Part shown: one piece after another, positions 1 through 13,700 of the stretch
Layout of the letters: every line of letters begins with the position of its first letter
How positions within the stretch are numbered: position 1 is the stretch's first letter
Assembly: GCA_031213475.1 (NCBI GenBank)
Contig: JARUPZ010000015.1
Span: 9,452,528-9,516,527, forward strand
Direction: 5' to 3'
Length of the DNA stretch: 64,000 nucleotides
Source of the DNA: Nereocystis luetkeana
Taxonomy: Eukaryota > Sar > Phaeophyceae > Laminariales > Laminariaceae
Program-made: the position numbers and the translations under genes
Notes under the pieces: model-generated
Told to the model about the DNA's origin: nothing
Databases searched by the model: none
What the model saw: only the letters and a program-made list of their open reading frames with translations

Positions 1-373
1 AAACCAACTGAGGTTGATGCTACTGTCGAGATCGAAGGTTTTCCGTCGCATGAACTGATTTTTTATGAGCGTCGACCGATGTGCTGACACTTTACAACGT
101 GGAAAAAAGTTGCGCAGCCGCGTGAGAAACAAAAACAAACTCAAAAACGAAACGTGTTTCCCCGTTTTACCGACGGCGCTCAAAAAACGAAACGTGTTTC
201 CCCGTTTTCCCGGCGGCGGCGGCGGCGGCGGTGCGAGAATAAATTCAGCCGTATGTTATATAGACAAGCAATAGGTGGCGAATATAATTTTTATTACGAG
301 AACCGTAGTTTTTTTCCCCATTAACATCGGCCTGAGAACCCCTTATTCCATTCCTGACAATCGCTCTCAGAGT
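1..373 (+). promoter_or_regulatory. 5' flank of the PHD/JmjC gene, with a 39-bp direct duplication
   Basis: No gene is visible here. The stretch lies upstream of the first ATG of the PHD/JmjC gene. Positions 141-179 and 180-218 are a nearly exact tandem duplication; both copies carry the block GAAACGTGTTTCCCCGTTTT, which has an ACGTG core of the kind many plant-type bZIP or bHLH factors bind. A short GGC repeat follows at about 210-231. Assigning this as promoter is inference from position only; no TATA box or initiator was identified. Confidence 0.35.
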
Positions 374-1722
374 ATGGGCCCTGCAAAAGAAGTTTCGGAG
401 ACAAGGGAGACAGCGGCGCCCATGACACCGCCGGGACCTGGTGCGTCGTGCAGCAACCCTGACTCCGTTTGTAAGGCCTGCAACGACGGCGTGGCGCGCA
501 GGTCGACGGCCTGCTGCCGCGCTTGCAGGTCCGTCTTTCACTCCCGGTGCGCGGGTTACAGCGCCAAACACTCAGCCCCGCCTGACTGGGTGTGTGCGGA
601 CTGCCCCGGCGGCGCTAGGGGCGCCGGAGACGACAAGGTACACCCGTTTTTTGAAGGCAAGGGGCTCATCGTGCGAGGGGACGGGGCGTGGTGCCTACGT
701 TGCCTTCGCAGCACGACGCCTGGCACGCCTCAAGCGAGGGCGAGGGAGCGCTGCGGCCAATGTAGCCTGACGATCCACGGGGCCTGTCTGGACCAGGGCC
801 TTCGTTCCGCGGACGGACGGTGGAACTGTGACGAGTGCCAGAGAAGACGGGACGGGGTGGCTCGCGATGGACCCGTCTGGGCGCGCTTGCGGGAGGCGGC
901 GGAGGCAGAGAAGCGAGAGGTGGAGGGGGCGAAGGCGGCGAAAGCCACAGCGACGGTGGCAGGAAGTTCCTTTAAGCCTTGCCGTCCGCCGTCGAAGTAT
1001 GGTGGAGTTGCCTCCATCCCCACCTCCACCTTCACTGCTACCGCCGCCACCGCCGCTACCGCTACCGCCCCCGCGCGGAAGTTGGCGGCTGCGAAGCCGC
1101 GCAGGAGGCGTGTTATCGTGGAGAGCGACGACGATGACATGTCTGCGGAGGCGTTGTCGCTGCAAGAAGGTATCAAAAAGAAAGAAGGCGAGGGAAAGGC
1201 GAGGTTACCAGCGACGCCGCTTGGCTCCGCGCTGGAAGAGGGAGGGGCCCTAAAGCGGGCGATCTCTTGTCTTCCGCCCCCTGCTCTTCTCCTGACTTCC
1301 GTCGCTAGAACCTTCTCGTCGACCGACATGATCCGTCCGCAGAAAGCCATAGCTACCGCCACCATTTCCACCGCCGCTTCCACCACGGTCGAGACAGCTA
1401 CTGCCACGTCCGATGCCATATCAAGTCACAGCGGTCGCTGCGGCACAGCGTCGCGGCGCAAGCCCTCGCGGGTCGCAACCGGCGACAGCAGCAGCGGTGG
1501 CATTGTCGGTGATGATGATGATGATGGTGGTATTGGTGGCGGTGTTGATGGTGGTTATGGTGGTGCTGGTGGCGGTGGTGGTGGTTGGGGTGGTGGTGAT
1601 GGCGGTCGTATTGGTCATGGTGTTGGTGCTGAGTGTAGTGATGTTCGTGGTTTTGGTCTTGCTGCCGGCGCTGCTGTTGCTGCTGGCGCTACTACTGCTG
1701 CTGGGGCTGCTGCTGCTGCTGG

Positions 1723-1761
<39 letters not shown>

Positions 1762-4700
1762 GGCTTTTGGTGGTGGTGATACTGCGGCATTTGGTGGTGC
1801 TGCTGGTGCAGGTGGTGCTGCGGTTGCTGGTGCTACGGTCGATGCTGCTGACGGTACTACTGGTGGTGCTGCGGCTGCGACTGCAGCTGGGCCAACGGTA
1901 ACGACGGCGGCGAGGCCGTCGTCGTCGTCTTCGTCGTCGTTGTCTGGGGGCGGAGAGAAGAAGAAGGGTTCACTGACGTGCCAGGCCTGCAAGAAATCGG
2001 GTAAGGCAATTACAGGGAAGACCTGTGGCCGCTGCCGGAAGTGGTGGCACGGCACCGCTCTCTGCGCCGGAGCTAACGGTTGCCCCGGTTCCGGGGAATG
2101 GGTCGGCACCTGGAAGTGCCTAGGGTGCCTCGCTCTGTGGGAGGAGGAGATAAAGGATCGCGCGGCGAAGGTGGTGCTGGCGTGGCGCGAGCACGAGGAG
2201 GGGAGGGAGAGAAGCGCCGTTACGCGCGAGGTGGCACGGTCGGCAGCGGCGGCGGAGAGCTTAGCCAACCGGAGGCACGGGTTCGCGGTGGGGACTGTCG
2301 CCTTGGTGAGTTGGGCTTGGGGGAGGCACCGAACGGGCGGGCGGGCGGGGGGGGGGAAGGGGGGTTGTAAGGGGTTGTAAGGGGTTGCTGGCTTGCCTTT
2401 TGCATTTTTCCTTGCGATGTTTAGGATACGCTCAGGTATTATGTACACGGGCTACGAAACATTATGTCTGGCCGCGTGCACGCAAGCCACAAGGCACATG
2501 TATGCCGGTGATACAAAGTCAGCCCAACAATCAGTCGTGCCCGCCGAAAGACAAAACTTGCACACCCCAAGACTCCTACACCTAAAACCCAAACGAGGTA
2601 TGTTTGTGTAACCCCAACCCTGTTGACACCCTCAAACAAAATTCGTCCCGATAAACTCTGCCAAACAATGTACCAGAATTACCGCAACACGATTGCTGTT
2701 GCTGAAAACAGGATCGTTCCAACGACAAATCCCGGGTAAACCCCGGTGAAAACTAATGAACTACTATTTGTTTAATGTTGAAAAACGAGATCACCAACCA
2801 AAAACAAATACTAATATTCTATTATCGAAAAAAGGATCGCTAAATCGCTTTCGTTTCTTCTCGTTTCCAATACTTAATTTACCCTACCAGGTACATGTTA
2901 TTTTTTCCCGCTAACCCCAGCCCTCTCTACCGCTCCGTAGGAATGTAAGGAACCTGTTGTTGTCTATGTGGATACCATACCCGAACGTTGATTATATTTA
3001 CGGGCATATTGGTATACACCAGGCACCCTACATGCCATCCCCCGCAATCTCTTCCGCGAATCACCCGTGTTATAACCCCGCCCGTCTACTTTTTTTTCAA
3101 TATTTGTTTGCCGTACTTGTCCACCATTCTCCCTTCGTAACTCAGATCCGGGGTGACATAGCGGGCATTCCTCCCCCTTCCCCACTATTGCGTGTCTGGT
3201 ATGCCTTGTTTTTCGTCGCGGGCAGCGTTCGTCATATTTTTCTCCCCTCGTTGGCTCGCGGCGAATCATTTGTACACATGGGAATGAGCGCTTTTTGCCG
3301 TCATTTTTTCACAAGTTTTTTTTCTCCCCCTGAGGGGGCGGGGGGGGGTGGGGGGGGGGGGGGGGGGGGGGGGGGTGAACTGGGGGGGGGGGGGGGGTGA
3401 ACTCGCGATATCGGCCTTAATAGTTGCGGGTATTCAACCGCTAGACCACTGAGGAAATTTGAGTTGCGATATTTTCGTCTGAACGGAGCGGTGCCTGCAT
3501 ATGTAGACAAGGTGAAAAAAACGCTTACTGGTCTGTGTCGTTGACCTCCTCCTCTCCCCCCGCCCTTTTTCCTCCTTCTGTGTCTGCCGTCCCTCCTTTT
3601 CCCGTGCTCGTGTCTTTGTGATCATTTTTCTTTTCGCGTGCATTCTGCGTATGTTTTCCATGTGTTCTGTGTCCTTCAAAATGTGTACGTATGGCTTTCG
3701 GTGCGCTTGTTTTTTTGTGTGTTTGCCTATGCCGCCAGCCACCGGTCGGATTTCCCCCCGCGGGCATCCTTCCGTTTTTGAACCTGGAGGCCATAGAAGA
3801 CACGGGTTACCGCCTTGCTCGGTTTTCCAGGGACGACTGCAGCTTTATGGGACCGGCCTGCGTGAGCGCCAAGGTAAGGGGCATTCGAACCTCCCCCCGA
3901 CTGTTTAGTAGAGCTGTCAGCTAGCTGGACTTGACTGCTATCTGTGAATAGATTGTTAGTAACAGTTGGGTAGCGAAGACGCCAACTAACCGACTGTATT
4001 ATTACGGGGGACTATAGTATATAGAACCTACGGTACACACAAAAACCTATATATTTACCTATTTTTACTGACAATTTTTGGTCCTATTTACTATGGCCCC
4101 CCGTAATAGCATTGACGAATAAGAGCACAGCAGTTCGAGCCACACACGTGCCAGGGTCCGATACGGTCACGCAGACGCGCGCCACTCAGATAAAAAGACG
4201 CGATGTTAAAAGTTAGTTCTCTTTCTTAAACATTGCTTTCTAAGAACAGCCGAAAATATCCCCGTACCGCCGCTGGGAGAAAAAAGGGAAAACATGTTTG
4301 TTTGTTTTTTCTAACGGCTGCAGGCGGCGCGGTTTGTTTCTTTCATTGCACATTGTCAACACGCTATAAAAACCAGCTCGTGCGACGATAGACGCTCGAT
4401 CTCGACATAGACCCAACCCACGGCCAACCCGTTTGGTGTCGGGCAAGGCCAACGAGTACAGGTGGCGGCCTCGAAGATATCAGGTGGATCCATGGTCTAG
4501 GGGACGAGAGCTTGTCGGCGGCGTCCTACGGTATCCTCCCGAACCTGAAAAAAAAAACAGTTTTTTGACATTCGAGACGGATCGAGATTTTTTGTCATTT
4601 TTTTTGTGCACACCAACGGCCAATTGCTTTTTTTATCATACGCCTGGCCAGCTCCCGCCACATTTCACCGGCGATAGTGTGAACACTGTGACCCTAGGGT

Positions 4701-7700
4701 GGGTCAGAGCCCCTAACTAGCGCAATCCGTGCTGAGTTGATGACGCAGTCGTTGGTTTTGTCGATCGATGTCTGTCAAGGACTCGGAATCTCGCGGCTTC
4801 AAGCTACTGCAAACATCCGCCTGATTTTTATCTCAAGCCGATCTTGGCCCAGCATCGGCCCCAGCAGAATTGCTTTTTTTCGGGTTTTTCCAAGAGTTTG
4901 GAACTCTCCGTTTTTAGTAGTCATGGTCATCTGTCGTAGCAAGCTGTACCTGGAAACTTCTGACGGGTATCTTTGTAATCCAAACTTTTTATGGAAACAT
5001 TGCGTTCCATTGGCATAGGTCTTAACAGCGTCAAATTTTCGTGATGCCTCGTTTTCCCGTGTTTTTTTTTTCACGTTTTCAGCTGGACATCTGTTGGAAA
5101 CACCAGATATTCGCAGTCATCGAGGGCGTCTTTGACCCTCAAGTCGAGGTGAGTCATACCACTACGTACCTGGTACGACGTTTGATCTTTACGGGAGAAT
5201 GCAACTTTCTATTTTACGCGACGCCAGAAACTAAGGGCCCCTTTCGAGATGGCCGAATCGACCGACGAACCGACCAACAGACCGATCGACCGACCAACAG
5301 GCCAACAGACCGGCCGACCGACCGGCCGACTGGGATCCACAAGGTGACGACGTTTACAAACGTCCTGTTTGCGCGAGTTCCCGGAGACAACGACTGTATA
5401 ATAAATGTACCTATTTCATTGTGTACCAGGTACCCGTCACGAGGTCGATGCATGTGCTATTTATAGTGCTGCACGTGTACCAACGAAGCTTCAGACGCAG
5501 CTTGCAATGATGAGTATTGACCAGATTTCTCGATATCCCAAGGCTAACTCATTTTTTTATGGAACTTTTCAGCCCTATCCCCGAGTAGGCATGGGCGTGG
5601 TTGCGAAAAATAATGTATATCTACTTGGTAATATATCTTACACTGTAAAAAAATATCTAATTCTAGTTCCAAGTACTTGTGCACAAAACGTGGGTGTCTG
5701 TTACGATCATCCACCTCTGAGTTCCCTGATCGTGCGGAATATGATGGGTTCGTCCCAAAATATCGATGCACGTTGTACGAAAGGGGATAATGCAGTCGTC
5801 AGGGAGGGGGGGGGGGGGCGATGAAAAATACCCTCCTAATACGGGTGACCGTAGTTAATAGGACCTGTCGTATACATAAACAACTATATATCTAAAACCA
5901 TTTCTACTATTAATAACAAGATTTGATCCTATTAACTATGGTCCCCCGTAATAAGATGTGAGTGTGAGATTTGTACGAATCCTGTTCTCAGAGGGACTCC
6001 TTTGGTATGCCGGTCGGGATTTACAAATTAATCAGATGGGTATGATAGTGCCCGGGTTTCAACGGGTTTTGTCGGGTAACAGGTGAAATTCCTGGAACGC
6101 AAGAAAGCAGAGGTTATACGAAACCCCCTCCCTCCCCTGTAAATTATCCTTCAAATTTCAGGGGGGGGGTGACGTTGGGCTGAAGATTACAAATCCAATT
6201 TCATAATTTACTGTGGTACTCGTACACATCATGAAAGTACGCAACGCTGGGCGGTTGGCGCTTTGCTTTTGGCGCAAAGCTTGTTTGACCGCGACTTCCA
6301 CTGAAACACGACCTCACTACCGTATGGGTGGATGAACACAGCGACGACAAAATCATGAGTGCACAGCTGGTATTGATAAACTAGCCTTCGCCCAAGTTTT
6401 GGGGCCTTACGAGTTTGTTGCTGAGGCAAAGCCCTGGAACCACCACCCCCGAAACCCCGAACGTGCGGAGAAAGTACTGGTTTCATGCCTGAGTGCCCGA
6501 CCCTCCGGAGCTCCGAGCTTTTCTCTGATCGTTCAATTGTAAAGCTCTAGCTCTACGCCCCTTAAGGCGGCCAAGCGACGGCGTTATTAGCGTGTGCGCC
6601 TGTACTAAAAAATATGCCTCCCTCGTGGAATATTTTTATTAGTGAAAGTGTGTTCAGGACTTTTGGGGATCAGACTTGTTTCTTTTAGACGCGCGGTTCG
6701 TATCGTGTTAGAACGGCGTTGACCGCAGTTTACCGTATACGTATCTATTTTTGCTAAAAATATCCGCACCCCTGCAGCGCACATAGAGTTACCGCGGCAG
6801 GCGTTCTAAAGCTTGGTTTTTATCCCATTCGCCAGAAGGTTATAAAACGAAATAAATTGAGTAGAAAGGTTTTAATCCGAGGGTCAAAACTATCCACTCA
6901 CGTTTCGTCGCCAAGTCTTTGTATTTGTCTGTGCCCTCGTCCGCTCAGAACTCATAAACCAACACGCTTCATTATCACTTACAAAAAAACGTCGATTATT
7001 ATTATTATTTGCCTTCTGACAATGTGCAGGGCGTTATTCATTCAAAATGAAAAAACTGACGAAATTCATCGAATACCACTAACTTCATCGAACCAATTCT
7101 CCTTCCCTGCGTGTACTCACTTGCACCCCCACCATTTATCGAGATATTTTACCTACTATGTATCTATACGCCATGCTTCCTATTCCGCATCTACACTCCA
7201 CCCCCACGCCATGGGAAGTAGCCCTCCCTCCTCCTCCCTTCTCCTCCTGGCGGCCTGGCGGTCTCGCAGGGCGAGCTTATATCGGTGCACTCTGCGCGAG
7301 ATCGCGACCTTCTCCGTTCGGTTCCCGAACTCTGATACGTCTCTCCCCTCTTCTTCGTCACCTCTTTTTTTTGTTTGTGCGTATGCCTTTGTCTGTGTTC
7401 TATGCCTTGTCTTTGCCTTTTGTGGTGTTTTTTGTCTTCGTTTTTGGTTGGCTCGCAGGACCTGATCGAGTTCCTTGGGAAGAGGAAGGGTTTGACGTGC
7501 AAAATTTCTGGAAAGGCTGCGCTAGGAGAGACAAGTAGCACCATGGGAGATTTCAGCGCCAAGCTTGCGGACAAGGGTAGCCCAGGAACGTTCTTCTTGG
7601 ACACCGTTAGCGGCCAGGCCGAGGTTAGTGCCGCCTTGTTGGGCTCCCATCGAGGCCTGTTTACTGTTTGCCGGATACCTGGTACTTTTGCCAGGCACTA

Positions 7701-10700
7701 TTCACTGGATGTCTGGCATTTTTTTGTTTACCAGGCAGCAGTCGTAGGCCGCCAGAAACGATTTACGGGATGGTTTTTGTGAACTCGAAATTCCGAGCCG
7801 GCAGCACTATAATATATACTCGCAAACTCGCCAAGTATTTCACAACACGCGCGGGAGCCTAGTACCACGGTTACACGACCGATGAAAAATATATATATCA
7901 CCAAACGTTTTCTGGTATCCTGGTGGGTAGTCAACTTAAGTTCCTGTAAAAAGTAGTAAGTTGTTGGGCCCAGAAAAGGGCAAACGAAAAACAAAGCTCT
8001 GAATTATTGTGTACTTGCGGCACTCTTTCTGAAATTTAGAAGCACGGATCTTGTGAGGACCTCTGCCCCATCGACGAAAAAAAACGACACAAAACGAAAT
8101 AAACGCACAAGCTTTCGCTTTTTTGTACCTGGTAAAAAATAGTAGGTTGAGTCCTAACGAGGAAAGAAAACAACCCCCCCCCCCTCCCCTTCCCGAAAAA
8201 TAAACAAGAAACCGAGTCGATTTTCACGCGGTGCAAAAGTTCAGATTAACTCAATCGCCACAGCCCGTGGTGCCCGGTGATAGCGCTCGGCAACGACGGT
8301 GGATAGACACAACATGCACACGCGAGGCATCGTTCACAGCAGGCGGTTCTCGTGGTCCAGCCCGCTTCCTCGAGAGTGCTCTAGGAGTTGTGTATCGGCC
8401 ATCGCTGTTTGATCGCAGGCACTAAGGCCGCAAGGTACACCGCCACAGCCACCTCCTGATCTTCCGGTTTCCTGCGAGGGCACCCCTTGGTCATGCCCTA
8501 CCCATATATTCTCGCGCCGATTTTGCAGACAAGCCGCGTGGCAGCCACATGCACTACCTCGGCCATGGTGCGCTTGCCAACCGGTCGTAGAAACTTTGTC
8601 GGCACTCCATCTCAACGCTTCGAGCTCCTCGTATGTTCCTCTTCACCCCTGGGTGACCCATTTCGCTTATTTCACACCCATTTCGTAAAAATTGAGTGCT
8701 CTGGGACTTAAAAAAAGGAAATGTGAAAATGGAGGTATCGGGATCTCTACTTCTAAGTTTTTTAATTGTCCAATAAAACTCACCTGCTCTTCAGTTCTTC
8801 TCTTCGTTTTTCCATTTCGTTTTTCTGTTTTTTTTTTTCCCCTCGTTGGGACCCACCCTAGGCAATCCATTGCTCTTATTCCCAAGTCGTTTGCACATTT
8901 TTTTTAAACGCCTACGTACGTACGCGCGCCCGCTCGACAGCAGTTTCCTAAGAGATCTTAAGCGACCTCAGCTGGCTTCCGACGGGCCCTGTCATGGGCA
9001 TGCTAACGATGAAGCGAAATCGAAACCAAACCCCGCACCAAAACACCAGCATTTTTAAAGCCAACCCTCCGGTGTTGGCGGTGGTGATGGTGGTCATAAT
9101 CCTCCCGCAGGTCTTGAAGTGTACAGCAGTGCACCACTAATAATAAAAGGGTTTGGTGACTTCTGACCGACTCTTTTCGTAGGCAGGCGAACCAAAACCA
9201 AAGCCTACACCAACGCCAACATCAACATCAACCACTATATAACTGACCCTCCGGGGTATCTGTGATGGTGGTGATCGTGGTGGTGGTGGTGATCGTGGTG
9301 GTGGTCACCATCCTCCCGCAGGTCTTGAACTGGCTTCCGACCGATCCTTTGATGAAGGGGCTGATCCCGGATTGCCCCCGCGGAGGCTTGTCGCAGCACC
9401 TCCTGGGCGAGCCTTGCAAGTTCGGACCGTTCACGTTCGGGGGCGGACGGAACCACCCCCTGGGTTCGATGGATGTGGGGAACGTTGGGCGGTGCAGCCA
9501 GCGCCAATTCTTGCAGGGAAAGAACAGAGACCGCATCGGTGGCAGTACCACCCACATGGATGGTGAGAGAGAGGGCGGGAGGGGGGGGGGGGGGGGGCGG
9601 GAGGGGGGCTCTGCGCGCTCTGTGAACGCTTCTTTGTTGTTGCATGCTTTAGTTTTTTCGTGTTTAAATCCTCTCCTTTTCGCCGGGGGCATACACGTAC
9701 GTACTCTTTTTTTGGGGGGGGGGTGTCGTGCGTATCAGGTCATATATGCCAGGGCGTTCCTCGGGATTTTTTCCGCGGGATTTATCTCTCGAGATTCATC
9801 CCGCGGCTTTGAGCGGGATTTGGGAAATCCCGTGGTCCCGTATTAGATGTGAAATCCCGTGCCCGCACAAACGCGTCCCGCACTAATTATGGTATTCCTC
9901 TTCCGCGCCACGGAAAAGCATAAGTCCCGCCCTTGCACAAACGCGCCCCGCACACATTATAATATCCCGTTCCTGCACAAACACGTCCCGCACAAACTTA
10001 CACAAGACAACCCCTAGTCGAACGTTTGCACTTCACTTGCCGACAGCTACAGGTCCTTACGAACTCCCAGAACGGGCGGAATCGGGTCGGGTTTCTTACT
10101 AAAAGGCGTATGAACGCGTCGGGTGCACCACGCGGCAGTCGAGACCAGACAGAAACCCCGCGGTCTCGGGATAAATGTGAAATACCGTTCCTGCACAGAC
10201 GCGTCCCCCACAAATTATGACATCCTGCTCCCGCGCCACGGAAAAGTGTAAATCCCGTTCCCGCACAGACACGTCCCGCGGTGGCCACATCCCATACATA
10301 TAGATAGTACCGTTTAGTCGCGGGGTAAGTGGGTCCCGCGGGATGTCGTCCCGGAGCCGACAGGACGTCCCGAGAAATTTCCTTATATCTACCATGGATG
10401 GGTTCATGGCGTTTTTTTGTTTACAAATTATATTGGGTGGGAGACAACAGCCCGCAATGCTGTTCCCTTACGTATCGTCTTGGTACTTGGGTGCACGTAG
10501 CACTGTTCTTTTGTACCAGGTACTGGTGCTGTGCTTGTTTTTCTTCCATCGGGACGCTTTTTTCCTGTCGGGTGACTGCAGCAGGCTAGAGCTTACGTGA
10601 GAACATCATCATCATCATCATATACGAAGTAGCTGGTTAAGAAACTGGGAGCTAATACAGTAGTACCAGGTGTATGACAGCACTTAAAGAACACGGGAGT

Positions 10701-13700
10701 TACGAACAATAGTCGCGCCGTTTTTCGAGAAACGTGTAGGAATAAGTGAACCCTTTTGAAGTTGTCGGACATACCTTGCGTCGCACTCTGTATCTATTTC
10801 TTAGTAATGAAACTTTGTGTTGGACGTAGCCTTCCTCGCATGAAGTTTTGAGCATGGCCCAAAATGAGGACCCAAAATGAGAGCTTCGTAGGTTGTGTTT
10901 CATAACCCATTTAGAACTGCACCCACGGTTTTGTGGGCACACTACGTGGAATTTGTGTAGGATGATATTGGGAGTATGTAGGAGTGTCGCGTACGCACTC
11001 TTGGCGTGTTCCGCGCGATTTTTTTGTGGCGTGTGCTCTGAAAAGTATTTTTGCATGGTGACGTGACTGCAATGGTTTCGCACATGGGGCAAATGATATC
11101 ACATCAGATTCCCGTTTCATGGTCTAGAACTTGCGGGGCAGCTACATCGATAAACCCCTGATTCACATGATCTGTACGATCTGTACCATCTACTGTAGAT
11201 CGTGTTTGCCGGGTGTGATAAACATGACACGGGTCTTGGCGCAGGTTCGACCCGCGGATCCGTCTCATGGGTCTCGATACTTCAAAACAGTTTGTTATCT
11301 TCTTTTGTACCCTGCAGTGAGTTGTGGCCTGGCTGTAGTGGTTTAAATGGATGCGGACATGCGTATACGTATGTATCTGGTGGTGTTTTCACGTTCGAAT
11401 GATGAAGGATGATGCCAAAGGAGTATTGTTTGCTGGTACTACAGAAATCTTCTACTAAAAAGTGGGAAGCGTTTGGAGTGTCGGAACCACGGGCTGGATC
11501 CGCGGGTCCGACCCGCGGGTTAGCATAAACCAACTCTCGGGTCATGCTGAGCCGACCAGCGAGTGACCCGTTTCTCGTGGGTCCTGAACTGACTCGACTC
11601 GTGAGCTTTGAACCCCTTCTGACCCGACCCGACCCGACCCGACCCGTCCCGTGACAGTTTGAACATCTCCTGAACGGACCCGACCCGATCCGCCAAATCT
11701 GATTGACCCGTGGAACACCGGTCATGTCATGGTGCGGTCACCTTAACCGGCGAAAATCTCCATCAATAACCGCGGGTTTGACCCGTAGATCCTGCTCGTG
11801 GATCACCACTTATAAAACGAGTGTTTTGTTTTTTTTAACCCGCAGTGATATGTGGCCTGGCTGTAGGTGGTATGGGTGGATGCACACATGCGTACACGTA
11901 AATACTTGACGGTGTTCTCATGTTTGGATACTCAAGTATGATACCGGTACCAAAGAAGTATTGAGCTTTGGCAGGAGACAAATCTTCGGGCAAACAGAGG
12001 GGAGTTTGTGGAGGTCCGGACCCATGGGTCGGATCCGCGAGTCCGAACAAACAACTTGCGGCTCGTACCGACCCGACCCGCGAGTGACCAGTTTATCGCT
12101 GGTCGTAACGCGACCCGACCCGTGAGCTTTCGAACGCTTCGTGACCCGACCCCACCTGACCCATGACATTTAAAAAGCTCCTGACTCGACCTGGCCCGAC
12201 CCGACCCGTGCGATTAACAAAACCTCTTGACCCGACCGAACCCGACCCCGACCCGTGAGAGTTTGAACACTTCTTGACCCAACCCGACCCGACCCGACCC
12301 GACCCGACCCGACCCGACCCAACCCGCCAGATTCGATTAACCCTTGAGTTGCAGGTCATGTCATGGGTCGGGCCATCTCAACCCGCGAGACCGTGTATCT
12401 CTACCCGCGGGTTCGATCCGCGGATCCGTCCCGTGGGTCGACACATCAATAACAGATTACTATCTATTTTTGTACCCCGCAGTGAGATGCGGCCTGGCGG
12501 TAGTGGGTAGGGATGGATGCGGACGTGCGTATACCTATATATACTTGGCGGCGTTTTCTTGTTCGAACACTTGAGTATGATTCCGAAGGGAAATTGAGTT
12601 TTGGTTCGACAGAAGCCTTGGGCAAAAAAACGGGAAGTTTTTAGAGTGCCGGAACCGCGGGTCAGCAGAACACAACTCGCGGGTCATGCTCACTCGACCC
12701 GCAAGTGGCCCGCTTTTTGCATGTCGTGACCCGACCCGACTCGTGAGCGTTTAAGCAATTCCCCACTCGACTCGACCCAACCCATGAGATTTGAAAACCA
12801 ATTAACCCGACCCGACCCGACCCGACCCGATCCATGAGAGTTTGAACACCTCCTGACCCTACCGAACCGATACGCGAGATTCCGATTCACCCGTGAGATG
12901 CGGGTCACGTCACGTGTCGGGTCAAATTAACCCGCGAAATGTTTGTTTCGCTGGACCCGCGGGTTGGACCCGTGGTTCTGGCCCGTGAGTCGACACTTCA
13001 ACAACAGTTTAGTCTCTATTTTGCAGGGCTTTTCGCGGGTCAGGGGGGTTTTAAAATGTCGCGGGTCGGGTCGGGTCGGGTCATTTTTTCAAAATCTCGC
13101 GGGTCGGGTCGGGTCGGGTCAAAATTTAAAAAATCTCACGGGTCGGGTCGAGCCGGGTCAAAGGGTTTGAAAATCTCACGGGTCGGGTCGGGTCGGGTCA
13201 AGAGGTTTTGAAATCTCGCGGGTCGGGTCGGGTCAGGTCAGGAGGTGTTCAAAATGTCACGGGTCGGGTCGGGTCATGACCCGTGAGATACGGGTCATTC
13301 GCGGGTCAGGTCATCATGACCCGCGATTTTTATCCGGCTGACCCGCACGTCCGACCCGCGGGTCTGGCCCACGGATCAGTATTTTTGCTAACGTGTGCAG
13401 CTACCTGCCGGAAGGCCGCCTTTGTGACCCGCGGGTCTGGCCCGCGGGTCCGGCATTGTACAACAAAAAATATTCGCCGTTTCCCGCCCAAAGGCTTCTC
13501 TCGTACCGATACGTAGACCCCCGAGAGCATAGAGCGTACCCTGGCATTGAATAATCACACGCGAATCCCGGGTCGGATGAAGTCGTGTACAGCAGTAGTT
13601 TATTATTGTGTTCGCGTTCACCTCCATCCATTTTCACAAAAATAAACGGCCACACACTCTCATGCAGGGTGCAACAATGAAGACAAGACATGGCAGCAGT

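Noticed and set aside
4433..4550. Possible extra exon between JmjC-gene exons 2 and 3
   Set aside because: The frame looks protein-like, but the available donor gives a phase incompatible with exons 2 and 3, which already join cleanly in phase 0.
9262..9692. Open frames rich in Val or His around 9240-9320
   Set aside because: Produced by the (GTGGTG)n tract before the exon 5 acceptor.
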